64,000 bases of DNA from Brevundimonas sp. Root608 (GTDB taxonomy: Bacteria > Pseudomonadota > Alphaproteobacteria > Caulobacterales > Caulobacteraceae): assembly GCF_001427825.1 (NCBI RefSeq), contig NZ_LMGT01000001.1:416999-480998 (forward strand). The letters run 5' to 3'. The notes beneath the pieces were generated by a model. That model did no database searches. It was not told the DNA's origin and saw only the letters and a program-made list of their open reading frames with translations. Each line of letters starts with the position of its first letter. Positions within the stretch are counted from its first letter, which is position 1. Made by a program: the position numbers and the translations under genes. Positions 18,370 through 28,684 of the stretch are shown here, one piece after another.

Positions 18370-19554
18370 ATGACCGATCTTGATGCGTTCCGCGCGGAGA
18401 CCCGCGCCTGGCTCGAGGCCAACTGTCCCGCGGAGTGCCGCGGGCCGGTGGAGAGCGACGACGACCGGGTCTGGGGCGGGCGCAACGCCGTCTTCCCGAC
18501 GCCGGCGCACAGGACCTGGCTGGAGCGGATGGGCGCGCGCGGCTGGACCGCGCCGGAATGGCCGGCCGAATACGGGGGCGGCGGGCTGAGCCGGGAACAG
18601 GCCAAGGTTCTGGCGTCGGAGATGCGCCGCATCGACGCCCAGGCGCCGCTGGCCAGTTTCGGGGTCTGGATGCTGGGGCCGGCGCTGCTGGCCTTCGGGA
18701 CCGAGGAACAGAAGCAGCGTTTCCTGCCCGAGATCGTGCGCGGCGAAATCCGCTGGTGCCAGGGCTATTCCGAGCCGGGGGCCGGGTCCGATCTGGCGGC
18801 GATCCAGACCCGGGCGGAGGACCGGGGAGACCACTGGATCGTCAACGGCCAGAAGGTCTGGACCTCCTACGCCGACAAGGCGGACTGGATCTTCTGCCTG
18901 GTGCGGACCGATGCGGAGGCGCCCAAGCATCTGGGCATCTCCTTCGTCCTGTTCGACATGGCGACGAAGGGCGTAAGCACGCGGCCGATCACCCTGATCA
19001 GCGGCAAGAGCCCGTTCTGCGAGACCTTCTTCGACGACGTGCGGGTGGAGAAGGCGAACCTCGTCGGCACGCTGAACCGCGGCTGGGACGTGGCCAAGCA
19101 CCTGCTGGCGCATGAGCGGACCATGATCGGGGCCATGGGCGAGGTCGGCGGCGGGCGGCCGCTCGGTCAGGTGGCGACCGGATCGATCGGCCTGGACGAC
19201 GACGGGCGGCTGGACGCGCCTATGCTCCGGGCGCGGATCGCCGAGCTGGAAGTGGACGCCGCCGCCTTCCGTCTGGCCATGGAGCGGACGGGCGATCAGG
19301 TGAAGGCGGGGCAGGCGCACCCGGCGATCGCCTCGATGCTGAAATACTATGGGTCCGAGCTGAACAAGCGACGGCATGAGCTGCTGATGGCGGCGGGCGG
19401 GTCGGACGCGCTGGAATGGGAGGGCGAGCGCTCGCGCCACGGGGCGGCGGCGCGCGACTGGCTGCGCACCAAGGCCAATTCCATCGAGGGCGGGACGAGC
19501 GAGATCCAGCTCAACATCATCGCCAAACACCTGCTGCAACTGCCGGGGGCGTAG
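18370..19554 (+). CDS. acyl-CoA dehydrogenase
   Basis: 394-residue FAD enzyme of the large subgroup often annotated FadE17/FadE26-like. Typical segments are WCQGYSEPGAGSDLAAIQTR and WIVNGQKVWTSYADKADW in the middle domain and IEGGTSEIQLNIIAKHLL at the end. It introduces a double bond in an acyl-CoA. The next gene is a second, different acyl-CoA dehydrogenase; such pairs often form a heteromeric enzyme acting on branched or sterol side-chain CoA esters, which is an inference. A palindromic half-repeat (GGCTTTCGCCGGGATGACAA) lies just before the start. Confidence 0.93.
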   Translation: MTDLDAFRAETRAWLEANCPAECRGPVESDDDRVWGGRNAVFPTPAHRTWLERMGARGWTAPEWPAEYGGGGLSREQAKVLASEMRRIDAQAPLASFGVWMLGPALLAFGTEEQKQRFLPEIVRGEIRWCQGYSEPGAGSDLAAIQTRAEDRGDHWIVNGQKVWTSYADKADWIFCLVRTDAEAPKHLGISFVLFDMATKGVSTRPITLISGKSPFCETFFDDVRVEKANLVGTLNRGWDVAKHLLAHERTMIGAMGEVGGGRPLGQVATGSIGLDDDGRLDAPMLRARIAELEVDAAAFRLAMERTGDQVKAGQAHPAIASMLKYYGSELNKRRHELLMAAGGSDALEWEGERSRHGAAARDWLRTKANSIEGGTSEIQLNIIAKHLLQLPGA

Positions 19555-19576
19555 CGCCCCATGCCGCCGTCACCCC

Positions 19577-19691
19577 CGGGCTTGACCCGAGGGCCAGACG
19601 TCGGGGCGACGAGTGGCTGAGGGGCGGACGGGACCGTCGGACCATCCCTCATGAACGAGCGACGGAACATCTGATCCTCGGGTCAAGCCCG
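19577..19691. repeat. intergenic palindromic repeat (16-bp arms)
   Basis: A perfect 16-bp inverted repeat, CGGGCTTGACCCGAGG at 19577 and CCTCGGGTCAAGCCCG at 19676. It resembles the repeat at 28557-28668 and belongs to the class of GTCATCCTCGGG-type elements common in alphaproteobacterial spacers. It separates the two acyl-CoA dehydrogenase genes. Confidence 0.8.
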
Positions 19692-19721
19692 AGGATGACG
19701 ACGAGAAAGACGCGGCCGAAA

Positions 19722-20840
19722 ATGCCCCTGATCCTGACCGAAGAGCAGGCGATGCTGAAGGCGGCGGCCGACGGCTTCCTCAACGAGCACGCGCCGATCG
19801 CCCATCTGCGCAAGCTGCGTGACAGCAGGGACGCGGACGGCGTGTCGCGCGACCTGTGGCGGGCGTTCGGGGAGATGGGGTTCGCAGGGGTTCTCATTTC
19901 GGAGGACCACGGCGGTTCGGGGCTGGGCGCGGTCGAGGCCGGGGTGCTGGCCGAGGCCCTGGGGCGGACGCTGACGCCGTCGCCCTTCCTGGGGACCGGC
20001 GTGCTGTCGGCGACGGTGCTCAAGGGCGGATCGGCGGAGCAGCAGGCGGCGTGGCTGCCCCGGATCGCGGCGGGCGAGGCGATCGTGTCGCTGGCCGTGG
20101 ACGAAGGCCCCAAGCATGCGCCGGCGCGGATCGCGACGACGGCCCAGCGGTCGGGCAACGGATTCAGGCTGAACGGGGCCAAGGGCTTCGTGCTCGACGG
20201 CCATGTGGCCGACGCCGTGATCGTGGCGGCGCGGACGGATGCGGGGCTGACGCTGTTCCTGGTCGATCCGACGACGGCGGGCGTGGAGATCGAGCGCACC
20301 GTCATGGTCGATGCGCACAATGCGGCGCGGGTGACCCTGACCGATGTCGAGGTCGATGCGGACGCCGTGATCGGCGCGGTCGACGGCGGCGAGGCCCTGC
20401 TGGAGGGCGCGCTGAATCTGGGCCGGGCGTGCGCGGCGGCGTCGCTGAACGGGGCGGGGGACCAAGCCTTCCAGACGACGATGGCCTATCTGCGGACGCG
20501 CAAACAGTTCGGCAAGCTGATCGGCGAATTCCAGGCCCTGCAGCATCGGGCGGCGCATCTGTTTTCGGAGATCGAGATCGCCCGGGCGGCGACGGCGGGG
20601 GCGCTCAACGCGCTGGACGTCGGGCGCGAGGACGCGGGACTGGTGGTGTCCGTGGCCAAGGCCAAGGCCGGGCGGGTGGCCGAACTGGCGGTGCAGGAAG
20701 CGGTGCAGATGCACGGCGGCGTCGGCATGACCGACGAATTCGACGTCGGCCTGTTCATGAAACGGGTGCGTGTGCTCAACGAACTGCTCGGCGACGCCGG
20801 ATTCCATCAGGAGCGGATGGCGCGAAGCCAGGGGTTCTAG
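19722..20840 (+). CDS. acyl-CoA dehydrogenase, second subunit or paralogue
   Basis: 372 residues from the ATG at 19722 ([11 protein letters not shown]), where family similarity begins. FAD and substrate regions include [40 protein letters not shown] and [16 protein letters not shown]. The Glu of YGG/HGG.G..E acyl-CoA dehydrogenases is not clear here, consistent with a divergent FadE subunit that may pair with the gene at 18370. The spacer between them holds a palindromic repeat. Confidence 0.88.
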   Translation: MPLILTEEQAMLKAAADGFLNEHAPIAHLRKLRDSRDADGVSRDLWRAFGEMGFAGVLISEDHGGSGLGAVEAGVLAEALGRTLTPSPFLGTGVLSATVLKGGSAEQQAAWLPRIAAGEAIVSLAVDEGPKHAPARIATTAQRSGNGFRLNGAKGFVLDGHVADAVIVAARTDAGLTLFLVDPTTAGVEIERTVMVDAHNAARVTLTDVEVDADAVIGAVDGGEALLEGALNLGRACAAASLNGAGDQAFQTTMAYLRTRKQFGKLIGEFQALQHRAAHLFSEIEIARAATAGALNALDVGREDAGLVVSVAKAKAGRVAELAVQEAVQMHGGVGMTDEFDVGLFMKRVRVLNELLGDAGFHQERMARSQGF

Positions 20841-20922
20841 TCGGCGCCCGCGCCTCCGGATCACGCCGGAGTGGCCAATCGGTCCGGCCTGTCCTAGATC
20901 GATGGACAGGGAGACACTCGCC

Positions 20923-22221
20923 ATGACGACGCGAACCAACGCGCCTCGATACCTGACCGGCTTCGGCAATCATTTCGCCACGGAGGCCGTGGCCGGCGCC
21001 CTGCCCGAAGGGCGGAATTCACCGCAACGGGCGCCGATGGGGCTGTACGCCGAACAGCTGTCGGGGACGGCCTTCACCGCGCCGCGCAGCGAGAACCGGC
21101 GGTCGTGGCTGTACCGGCTGCGGCCCAGCGCCCAGCATCCGGCCTATCAGCCGTTTCCGCAGGCGCGTGTGCGGTCGGGGCCGTTCCATGAGGCGCCGCC
21201 GTCGCCCAACCGGATGCGTTGGGACCCGCTGCCGATGCCGACAGAGCCGACCGACTGGGTCGAGGGGCTGACGACCTATGGCGGGACCGGCGATCCCGAG
21301 GCGCTGTCGGGGATCGGCATCCACCTGTACGCCGCCAACCGGTCGATGACGGACCGGGTCTTCTACTGCGCCGACGGCGAGCTTTTGATCGTGCCGCAAC
21401 TGGGCGACCAGGCCTTCGTCACCGAGATGGGGCGGATCGACGCGAGGCCCGGCGAGGTCGTGGTCATTCCCCGCGGGGTGCGGTTCCGGGTGGAGTGTTC
21501 GGGAGCGATCCGGGGCTATGTCTGCGAGAATTACGGCGCCGCCTTCCGCCTGCCGGACCTGGGGCCGATCGGTTCGAACGGCCTGGCCAATCCGCGCGAT
21601 TTCCTGACGCCCGTCGCGGCCTTCGAGGATGTCGATCGCCCGACCGAGTGCATACAGAAGTTCGGCGGCCGGCTGTACGTCACGACCTTCGACCACAGCC
21701 CGATGGATGTCGTCGCCTGGCACGGCAACCTGGCGCCCTACAAATACGACACCGCACGGTTCAATACGATCGGCACCGTCAGTTTCGACCATCCGGATCC
21801 GTCGATCTTCACGGTCCTGACCTCGCCCAGCGATACGCCGGGAACGGCCAATTGCGACTTCGTCATCTTCCCGCCGCGCTGGATGGTGGCCGAGGACACC
21901 TTCCGTCCGCCGTGGTTCCACCGCAACGTCATGAGCGAGTTCATGGGGCTGGTGACCGGCGAATACGACGCCAAGGAGGGCGGCTTCGCCCCCGGCGGGG
22001 CCTCGCTGCACAATTGCATGAGCGGGCACGGGCCGGATCAGGCGTCCTATGACAAGGCGGTGGCCGCGGATCTGAAGCCGGTGAAGATCGCCGACACCCT
22101 GGCCTTCATGTTCGAGACACGGCTGCCGATCCGGACCACGGAATGGGCGCAAACCAGCCCGACGATGCAGCTGGACTACGACGACGTCTGGACCGGGTTC
22201 CAGAAGGGACAAGTGGAATGA
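20923..22221 (+). CDS. hmgA: homogentisate 1,2-dioxygenase
   Basis: Opens the aromatic ring of homogentisate to maleylacetoacetate in tyrosine and phenylalanine breakdown. 432 residues from the ATG at 20923 with a CAGGGAGA ribosome site; full family length. Recognisable blocks are YLTGFGNHF near the N-terminus, [18 protein letters not shown], and the iron-ligand region [15 protein letters not shown] followed by [11 protein letters not shown]. The later pathway genes (isomerase, fumarylacetoacetase) are not in this window. The stop overlaps the next start (ATGA). Confidence 0.96.
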   Translation: MTTRTNAPRYLTGFGNHFATEAVAGALPEGRNSPQRAPMGLYAEQLSGTAFTAPRSENRRSWLYRLRPSAQHPAYQPFPQARVRSGPFHEAPPSPNRMRWDPLPMPTEPTDWVEGLTTYGGTGDPEALSGIGIHLYAANRSMTDRVFYCADGELLIVPQLGDQAFVTEMGRIDARPGEVVVIPRGVRFRVECSGAIRGYVCENYGAAFRLPDLGPIGSNGLANPRDFLTPVAAFEDVDRPTECIQKFGGRLYVTTFDHSPMDVVAWHGNLAPYKYDTARFNTIGTVSFDHPDPSIFTVLTSPSDTPGTANCDFVIFPPRWMVAEDTFRPPWFHRNVMSEFMGLVTGEYDAKEGGFAPGGASLHNCMSGHGPDQASYDKAVAADLKPVKIADTLAFMFETRLPIRTTEWAQTSPTMQLDYDDVWTGFQKGQVE

Positions 22222-22601
22222 AGCGCCTTGCCATGATCGCGGCCGTTCTGCTGGCCGCCTGCCAGCCGGTTCCGGAGAAGGGCGACCTCGGCTTCGGCAA
22301 CGAGCCGGCGCCGGTGGCCGTCCCGGAGAGCGCGGCGGCGGCGGACTGTCTGGCGCGCGGCGGGCGGATGCAGCCGGTCGGCCGGATGCAGACGATGCAG
22401 TGCGTGGTGCGTTACGCCGACGCCGGCAAACGCTGCACCGACAGCGACCAGTGCGCGGGCGAGTGCCGCGTCGCGGACGTCGCGGCGCGTCCGGCGGAAG
22501 GCGCGGCGGTGGCGGGTATCTGTCAGGCCGACAGCAACCGCTTCGGCTGTTTCACCCGCGTCGAGGACGGCAAGGCCGAGGCCACCCTGTGCGTCGACTG
22601 A
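22218..22601 (+). CDS. small Cys-rich lipoprotein
   Basis: 127 residues with a lipoprotein signal ([10 protein letters not shown], lipidated Cys at about residue 15). The mature part has eight further cysteines (for example [13 protein letters not shown] and NRFGCF), suggesting several disulfides in the periplasm. Its ATG overlaps the hmgA stop, so it is co-translated with the dioxygenase. Function unknown. Confidence 0.8.
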   Translation: MKRLAMIAAVLLAACQPVPEKGDLGFGNEPAPVAVPESAAAADCLARGGRMQPVGRMQTMQCVVRYADAGKRCTDSDQCAGECRVADVAARPAEGAAVAGICQADSNRFGCFTRVEDGKAEATLCVD

Positions 22602-22639
22602 CCGTGCATCCGAACCTCTCGCGGCGCCGTTCCTGAGCC

Positions 22640-23443
22640 ATGAGCCTGATCGAGATCGCCGCCCTGCTGGGCCTGAACCTGGCCCTGATCGTCGCGGTGA
22701 TGCTGGGGCTGTGGCGGGTCGCCCTGCGGCTGAAGGACGTCAGCTTCATCGACGGCGTCTGGCCGCTCGGCATGCTGATGCTGGCGCTGGCCACCTTTCC
22801 GCGCACCGATGGCGATCCGACGCGCAAATGGCTGCTGGTCTGGCTGGTCGGGGTGTGGGCGATCCGGCTGGGCTGGCACCTTTTGAGTCGGTGGCGGCGC
22901 AACGGCGCGGACGCACGCTATGTCGAACTGGTCGAGACCCAGGAGAAGACCAGGGGCTGGGCCTTCGGCAAGACGGCCCTGTTGTTCGTCTTCCTGCCGC
23001 AGGCGGTGCTGGCCTGGCTGACATCGCTGCCGGTGCAGCTGGGGCAGGTGGCCTATGCGCCGACGGTCGGCTGGATCGGCTGGACGGGGGCGGTGCTGGC
23101 GGTCATCGGCATCGGCTTCGAGAGCATCGGCGACGCCCAGCTGGCGGCGTTCAAGAAGGACCCGACGAACAGGGGCAAGGTGCTGGACACGGGCCTGTGG
23201 CGCTGGACCCGGCATCCCAACTATTTCGGCGACGCCTGCGTCTGGTGGGGACTGTATCTGATCGCGGCCGAGACGGGGCCGGGGGTCTGGGCGATCGCCG
23301 GCCCGATCTTCCTGACCTTCACCCTGACGCGCTGGTCCGGCATCGGCATCACCGAGAAGGCGACGGCGAAGTCGAAGCCCGGCTACGAGGATTATGTGCG
23401 GCGCACCAGCGCCTTCATTCCGTGGCCGCCGAAGAAGGTTTGA
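22640..23443 (+). CDS. DUF1295 membrane protein (steroid 5-alpha-reductase-like fold)
   Basis: 267 residues with about six or seven membrane helices. The diagnostic C-terminal block is GLWRWTRHPNYFGD followed by RWSGIGITEKATAKSKPGYEDYVRR, characteristic of the DUF1295 and isoprenylcysteine-methyltransferase-like reductase families. It is probably an inner-membrane reductase or methyltransferase acting on a lipid; the substrate is unknown. It follows the small lipoprotein on the same strand. Confidence 0.88.
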   Translation: MSLIEIAALLGLNLALIVAVMLGLWRVALRLKDVSFIDGVWPLGMLMLALATFPRTDGDPTRKWLLVWLVGVWAIRLGWHLLSRWRRNGADARYVELVETQEKTRGWAFGKTALLFVFLPQAVLAWLTSLPVQLGQVAYAPTVGWIGWTGAVLAVIGIGFESIGDAQLAAFKKDPTNRGKVLDTGLWRWTRHPNYFGDACVWWGLYLIAAETGPGVWAIAGPIFLTFTLTRWSGIGITEKATAKSKPGYEDYVRRTSAFIPWPPKKV

Positions 23444-23568
23444 CCGCCATTCCGCACCAGCCCCTGGCCTGGCCACGGTCTGTCGAAAAGCGGGGCGCCT
23501 GAACTGTCGCTTGCTTGACCGCTCCGGCCAAGATGTGTGTTCTCGTTCACTGGGAGCGGGGACCTCGA

Positions 23569-24435
23569 ATGAATGGATTGATCTGGGCCGGACTGTGGTC
23601 GGCCTTGTCGATGCTGGCGCCGACCGGTCTCGCGACGAACCCGGTTATGCCGCAGGACGACGACTGGGAGTTCGCCGCCGATGCCGCACGAAACCTGTCG
23701 GCGGCCACCGTGCGCTATGAGGACGGCCAAGCAGTCGTGGTCCAGTGCGCGCCGGCCGGCTTGCGGGTGGTCCTTGTGGGTCTGCCGGCGTCAACGGAAC
23801 GAACCCGCATCCTGGCGGCGTCGCGAGCTGATGGGCGGCAAGATACCCAGACATGGTTCGCGGAGCCCGGAACAACGGCCTTCACCGCTTCGGTGAGCGG
23901 GCGCGACGCTCGTTTCCTGCGGGGAGGGGGCGTATTTGAGCTGAGGTCGCGGGCCGGGAGCGCCGCTCCGGTTCATGCAATCTTCGACCTGCCGACCCAG
24001 AACGGGAATCTCGATCGGGTGCTGACCGCATGTGGATACGCGGCGAGCGACGAACGAGACCTGCTTCCCCGGGCCGGCGACGATCTGAAGAGCCAGTGGC
24101 AGGTTGACAATGCCGAGGAGATTGCGCGCGGGCCGCGGCGACAAAGGCGTAGCCGCAGTGTTAGCGGTGGAGCGCGAGGTCGCGACACAGCACCTCCCGC
24201 GCCCCCGCCGCCCGCGCCTGCCGATCTCAGCTGCGTGGTCCGTGAAGGGGGATTGTCCGACTGTCGTTTTGACCACACGCTTGCGGGTTCCACGACGGAG
24301 GCCGAGCGGCGACTTCGCTTCTTGAGCGAGATGAAACTCGAACAGGTCGGCGCGACCGCGAATGAGGGCCGGGTCTATTATCCGAACGCGGAGGGCCAGC
24401 CCCTGATTGTGGTGACCTACGAACGCCTGATGTAG
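23569..24435 (+). CDS. exported hypothetical protein
   Basis: 288 residues from the ATG at 23569 (signal peptide MNGLIWAGLWSALSMLAPTG) with a GGGAGCGGGG site upstream. The N-terminal 130 residues look like a beta-sandwich (TVRYEDGQAVVVQCAPAG, ARFLRGGGVFELRSR). A basic, Pro-rich linker (about 190-225) leads to a second small domain (LSCVVREGGLSDCRFDHTLA) of the TonB-C-like or Cys-paired type. No catalytic motif and no known family. Confidence 0.7.
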   Translation: MNGLIWAGLWSALSMLAPTGLATNPVMPQDDDWEFAADAARNLSAATVRYEDGQAVVVQCAPAGLRVVLVGLPASTERTRILAASRADGRQDTQTWFAEPGTTAFTASVSGRDARFLRGGGVFELRSRAGSAAPVHAIFDLPTQNGNLDRVLTACGYAASDERDLLPRAGDDLKSQWQVDNAEEIARGPRRQRRSRSVSGGARGRDTAPPAPPPPAPADLSCVVREGGLSDCRFDHTLAGSTTEAERRLRFLSEMKLEQVGATANEGRVYYPNAEGQPLIVVTYERLM

Positions 24436-24477
24436 CGCGCTCCGCCTGGAGCTTGTCTCACCGCCCTCTCCCAAACG

Positions 24478-24507
24478 AAAAACCCCCGCCGCTTGCGCGA
24501 CGGGGGC
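24478..24507 (-). terminator. Rho-independent terminator for the 24560 gene
   Basis: On the minus strand CCCCCGTCGCGCAAGCGGCG forms the left arm, loop and part of the right arm of a GC-rich stem closed by CCCCC/GGGGG, directly followed by TTTTT. It sits between two convergent genes and best serves the minus-strand lipoprotein gene. Confidence 0.8.
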
Positions 24508-24559
24508 TGACTTTCCGAAGAAAAAACCGGGGGTCATGAAGGCCCCGGCTGTCCGGGTC

Positions 24560-24820
24560 TTACTGGCCCGGGTTCGCCGTCGACGGCGAGGTGTTCGGCG
24601 TGTTGGCGGTGGTGGCGCCGCCGTCAGCGTTGCCGGCCTGTTGCTCGATCATGTCGGCTTTTTCGTTCAGGGCCGTTTCAGCGGCTTCGGTCGGAGCCGC
24701 AGCAGCTTGTTCTTCCAGGGCGTCGGCCTGGACTTCGGCGGTCTTGTCGGCCTGGCTTTCGCAGGCGGCGACGCCGGCCAGGGCGAAGATGGCGGCGGAG
24801 GCGATGATCAGTTTACGCAT
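24560..24820 (-). CDS. small Ala/Glu-rich lipoprotein
   Basis: 86 residues. The signal ends with the lipobox FALAGVAACES, lipidated Cys at about residue 20. The mature part is one predicted helix (DKTAEVQADALEEQAAAAPT and on) followed by an Asn/Thr/Pro-rich tail. Small helical lipoproteins like this are often abundant envelope proteins. A strong terminator follows the gene. Confidence 0.8.
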   Translation of the reverse strand: MRKLIIASAAIFALAGVAACESQADKTAEVQADALEEQAAAAPTEAAETALNEKADMIEQQAGNADGGATTANTPNTSPSTANPGQ

Positions 24821-24904
24821 GAGGATATCCTTCCAGAGTGGAAACCGGATAACTCAGCCGCGACGCTTCGGTTCACGGTCCCGTGAGAAAAAAGTGTTGG
24901 AACG

Positions 24905-25882
24905 TCAATTTTCTTCGGCGAAGGCCACGCGGGCGGCCCCCAGCAGGGCGGCGTGCTTGTGCAGGATCACCTTCGTCGGGATGGCCGCCATATAGTCCTG
25001 GAACCGGCCCTTGCGCTCGAACCGCTCGCGGAAGGGGCTGGCCTTGAGGAAGGGCAGGATGCGCGGGGCGATGCCGCCGGCGATGTAGACGCCGCCGCGC
25101 GCCCCCGTGGTAAGGGCGATGTCGCCGGCCACGGCCCCGAGGATGGCGCAGAAGCGGGCGAGGGTGGCGCCGCACGGACTGTCGGCGTTCTCCAGCGCCT
25201 CGGTGGTGATCTGGGCGGGGTCGTCGATATGGCTCTCGCGCCCGTCGATCTCGGCCAGGGCCCGGTGCATGTTCAGCAGGCCGGGACCGCAGATCAGCCG
25301 CTCGATCGAGACGCGGTCGTAGCGGCGGCGCAGGATGCGCAGGATCTCGTCCTCGACCGCGTCGCCCGGCGCGAAACAGGCGTGTCCGCCCTCGGACGGC
25401 ATGGCCATCTCGCCGCCCCGACCGTCGCGCACCAGGGCGGACACGCCGAAGCCGGTGCCGGGGCCGAGCACGGCGATGGCGGCGTGGGGCTCTCCCTCGG
25501 CGGGGCCGCCCAGCGAGGCCAGCATGTCGTCGGGCACCACCGGCGCGCCCCAGGCGAGGGCCTCGAAGTCGTTGATCAGCCGGACAGGATTCAGGCCCAG
25601 CGTCTGGAGCTCGGACTCGGACACGCGCCATGGCGAGTTGGTCAGGTCGATCTCGCCGTCGGTGACCGGCCCGGCCACGGCGATGACGCCGCCGGTCGGC
25701 TTGATCTCGCAGCCCTCGATGAAGGCGGCCACCCCCTTGAGGAAGGTGGGATAGGTCTCGGCGGGGAAGCTTTGGTGGTGTTCGAGCACCGGCCTTCCCT
25801 CGACCATATGGGCGAGGGCGAAGCGGGCGTTGGTGCCGCCGACGTCGCCGACGAGCAGGGTCTTGTCCCAGGCGATGGTCAT
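24905..25882 (-). CDS. glk: glucokinase
   Basis: 325-residue ROK-unrelated Glk-type glucokinase that phosphorylates glucose with ATP. The ATP motif GDVGGTNARFAL is at the N-terminus; LINDFEALAWG carries the catalytic Asp, and GPGTGFGVSALV and PSEGGHACF form the sugar site. It is last in the minus-strand order zwf, pgl, edd, glk, the classic Entner-Doudoroff grouping. The gap to edd is 49 bases. Confidence 0.95.
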   Translation of the reverse strand: MTIAWDKTLLVGDVGGTNARFALAHMVEGRPVLEHHQSFPAETYPTFLKGVAAFIEGCEIKPTGGVIAVAGPVTDGEIDLTNSPWRVSESELQTLGLNPVRLINDFEALAWGAPVVPDDMLASLGGPAEGEPHAAIAVLGPGTGFGVSALVRDGRGGEMAMPSEGGHACFAPGDAVEDEILRILRRRYDRVSIERLICGPGLLNMHRALAEIDGRESHIDDPAQITTEALENADSPCGATLARFCAILGAVAGDIALTTGARGGVYIAGGIAPRILPFLKASPFRERFERKGRFQDYMAAIPTKVILHKHAALLGAARVAFAEEN

Positions 25883-25931
25883 CCTTGGTCCCTATCGTTC
25901 GCCGCGCGGCGGCTCTCTGTTTGAGGGCGGG

Positions 25932-27824
25932 TCATGCGTCGACCGCGCGGTCGACGAGGTTGTTGTCGGGCGGCGTGTCGATCTGGGCCGGGGCGCCGAC
26001 GGGCGGGGCGAAACAGACCGAGGCGCCCTCTTCCGCGGTCGAGACGACGTGGCGGAAGGCGGCGAAGAGTTCGCGGCCATAGCCCCAGCCCGAACCCTCG
26101 GCGTGAACCGTCGAGCGGGGGACGGGCGGTCGGGCGGTCAGGTCGGGCGCGCCGATGGTGGTCAGCACGCCCGCGTCGGCGTCGAGGCGGATGATGTCGC
26201 CGTCCCGGACATGGGCCAGCGGTCCGCCGGCGAGGGCTTCGGGCGAGACGTGGATGGCGGCGGGCGTCTTGCCCGAGGCGCCGGACATGCGGCCGTCGGT
26301 GACGAAGGCGACCTTGAAGCCCTTGTCCTGAAGCACGGACAGGGCGGGCGACAGGCTGTGCAGTTCGGGCATGCCGTTGGCCTTCGGGCCCTGGAAGCGC
26401 AGGACCACCACGACGTCGCGATCCAGCTTCCCGTCCTTGAAGGCCTGGAGCGCGTCCTCCTGGGTCTCGAACACGGCGGCGGGGGCCTCGACGATGCGGT
26501 TTTCGGGCTTGACCGCCGAGACCTTGATCACGGCCCGGCCGAGGTCGCCCTGGACGAGCCGCAGGCCGCCCTCGGTGTCGAACGGGTTGGAGGCGGGGCG
26601 AAGAATGTCCGTGTCCAGACTTTCCGTGATGCCGTCCTTCCACACCAGCTCGCCGTCGATCATGACCGGCTCCCGGAAATAGGGATGGATGCCCTCGCCC
26701 ATGACGGTCGTGACGTCGGAGTGGATGTGGCCGGCTTCAGCCAGTTCGCGCGTCACGAAGGCGACGCCCCCGGCGGCCTGGAAGGCGTTCACGTCGGCGG
26801 AGCCGTTGGGATAGACCCGGGCCAGAAGCGGGGTGACCGAACTGAGCTGGTCCATGTCGGTCCAGTCGATCAGCACCCCGGCCGACCGGGCCATGGCGAC
26901 CAGGTGGATGGCGTGGTTGGTCGAGCCGCCGGTGGCCAGCAGGGCGACGATCATGTTGACGATCGACTTCTCGGAGATGACGTCGGCCATCCGGCCCTGG
27001 CCGCTGCGGGCCAGCTCGACGGCCCGTTTCGCCGCCGCCGCCGTCAGGGCGTCGCGCAGGCCGGTCTCGGGGTGGACGAAGGCGGTCGAGGGCAGGTGCA
27101 GGCCGCCCAGCTCCATCATCATCTGGTTGGAGTTGGCGGTGCCGTAGAAGGTGCAGGTGCCCGGTGAATGGTAGCTGCCGATCTCGCTTTCCAGCAGCTC
27201 GGACCGGCTCACCTTGTTCTGGGCGTAGAGGGCGCGGACGCGGGCCTTTTCGGCATTGGCGATGCCCGAGGGCATGGGGCCGGCCGGGGCGAAGACCACC
27301 GGCAGGTGGCCGAAGGCCAGCGACCCCATGAACAGGCCGGGCACGATCTTGTCGCATACGCCCAGGGCGACGACGGCGTCGAAGGCGTCGTGGGTCAGGC
27401 CGACGCCGGTCGACATGGCGATGACGTCACGGCTGAACAGCGACAGCTCCATGCCCGGCCGCCCCTGGGTGACGCCGTCGCACATGGCGGGCGTGGCGCC
27501 GGCGACCTGGGCGGTGGCGTTCACCGCGCGCACGGCGTCGCGGATGATCTGCGGGAAGCGCTCGAACGGCTGATGCGCCGACAGCATGTCGTTGTACGCC
27601 GTGATGACGCCGACGTTGGGCTGGGTCCCCGACATGGCGGTGAGCTTGTCCCTGACCGGGGCGCCGGCGAAGGCGTGGGCCCAGTTGGCGCAGGAAAGCT
27701 TGGCGCGGCCGGCGCCGGAGTCGCGGGCTGCGTCCATGCGGCGCAGGTAGTCGGCGCGGGTCGACCTCGAACGCTCCACGATGCGGGCGGTGACCTCGGC
27801 CACGACGGGGTGCAGTTTCGGCAT
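25932..27824 (-). CDS. edd: phosphogluconate dehydratase
   Basis: Converts 6-phosphogluconate to 2-keto-3-deoxy-6-phosphogluconate in the Entner-Doudoroff pathway. 630 residues from the ATG at 27824 with a GGAGAA site. The IlvD/Edd iron-sulfur family features are present: [54 protein letters not shown], and [19 protein letters not shown]. The start overlaps the pgl stop by one base (TGATG). Confidence 0.96.
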   Translation of the reverse strand: MPKLHPVVAEVTARIVERSRSTRADYLRRMDAARDSGAGRAKLSCANWAHAFAGAPVRDKLTAMSGTQPNVGVITAYNDMLSAHQPFERFPQIIRDAVRAVNATAQVAGATPAMCDGVTQGRPGMELSLFSRDVIAMSTGVGLTHDAFDAVVALGVCDKIVPGLFMGSLAFGHLPVVFAPAGPMPSGIANAEKARVRALYAQNKVSRSELLESEIGSYHSPGTCTFYGTANSNQMMMELGGLHLPSTAFVHPETGLRDALTAAAAKRAVELARSGQGRMADVISEKSIVNMIVALLATGGSTNHAIHLVAMARSAGVLIDWTDMDQLSSVTPLLARVYPNGSADVNAFQAAGGVAFVTRELAEAGHIHSDVTTVMGEGIHPYFREPVMIDGELVWKDGITESLDTDILRPASNPFDTEGGLRLVQGDLGRAVIKVSAVKPENRIVEAPAAVFETQEDALQAFKDGKLDRDVVVVLRFQGPKANGMPELHSLSPALSVLQDKGFKVAFVTDGRMSGASGKTPAAIHVSPEALAGGPLAHVRDGDIIRLDADAGVLTTIGAPDLTARPPVPRSTVHAEGSGWGYGRELFAAFRHVVSTAEEGASVCFAPPVGAPAQIDTPPDNNLVDRAVDA

Positions 27825-28537
27825 CACGCTTTCTCCGTCCACAGAACGTCGAGCGGGACGTTTGCCGCGACAAGCGCGGCGATGGGCTGGACGCGGGGGT
27901 CGCCGGCGGCCTCGCGCTGGAACACGGCGCGCTTGGCGGCGCCGGTCAGGGCCAGCACGACGCAGCGGGCGCCCATGAGATAGGGCAGGTTGATCGACAG
28001 CCGCTCGAGGCTGGGCGCCGCGCCGTCGCGCCCCGGGGGCACGCCCAGAACGGTCGGCGGCAGGGTGGGGGAGAGCAGGGTCTTCAGGGTCGGGCTGTTC
28101 GGGAACATGGAGCAGATATGGCCATCCTCCCCCATGCCGAGAAGGACCGCGTCGAGACGTCCCCCCTCGGCGGCGAGGGCGTGGGCGGCGAAGGCTGCGG
28201 CGCGGTCGACGGTGACCTCGGAATGGTACAGCGGCACGAACCGGGCGGCCTCGGCCAGGCCGGTCAGCAGGGCCTGTTTGATCAGGGCGGCGTTGGACTC
28301 GGGCGAGGTCTCGGGGACGTAGCGCTCGTCGACCAGGGTGACGGCGACGCGGGACCAGTCGAGATTCGCCTGCGCCATGCGGCGATAGATCGGCGCGGGA
28401 GTCGAACCGCCCGCGCCGGCGAACACCGCCTTGCCGGTTTCGGCGAGGGCGGCGGCGAGGGTGTCGGTCAGGCGTGCGGCGCAGGCGGCGGCCCAGCTCG
28501 AACCGTCAGGGAAGGTCTGGATCGTGGGAGCCGTCAT
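27824..28537 (-). CDS. pgl: 6-phosphogluconolactonase
   Basis: 237-residue DevB/SOL-type lactonase, the step between Zwf and Edd. Typical blocks are VFAGAGGSTPAPIYRRMA, VTLVDERYVPETSPESNAAL and LLGMGEDGHICSMFPNSP, the last holding the catalytic His. It is translationally coupled to edd. The 147-base spacer upstream of it, after zwf, contains a palindromic repeat, so pgl-edd-glk may have partly independent expression. Confidence 0.95.
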   Translation of the reverse strand: MTAPTIQTFPDGSSWAAACAARLTDTLAAALAETGKAVFAGAGGSTPAPIYRRMAQANLDWSRVAVTLVDERYVPETSPESNAALIKQALLTGLAEAARFVPLYHSEVTVDRAAAFAAHALAAEGGRLDAVLLGMGEDGHICSMFPNSPTLKTLLSPTLPPTVLGVPPGRDGAAPSLERLSINLPYLMGARCVVLALTGAAKRAVFQREAAGDPRVQPIAALVAANVPLDVLWTEKA

Positions 28538-28556
28538 CGCGCGTCGCTTCTAAAGC

Positions 28557-28668
28557 CGTCATCCGCGGGCTTGAGCCGAGGATCGGATGATCCGTCGCTC
28601 CGCGCCTGACCGGCAGACAACGCTCTCGCCGTCGCCTCTGATCCTCGGGCCAGGCCCGAGCATGACGG
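28557..28668. repeat. intergenic palindromic repeat
   Basis: The outer arms CCGTCAT at 28557 and ATGACGG at 28662 and the inner arms GGGCTTGAGCCGAGGATC and GATCCTCGGGCCAGGCCC form an imperfect inverted repeat filling the zwf-pgl spacer. It is the same sequence class as 19577-19691. Confidence 0.75.
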
Positions 28669-28684
28669 ACAAAAAAGGAAAACG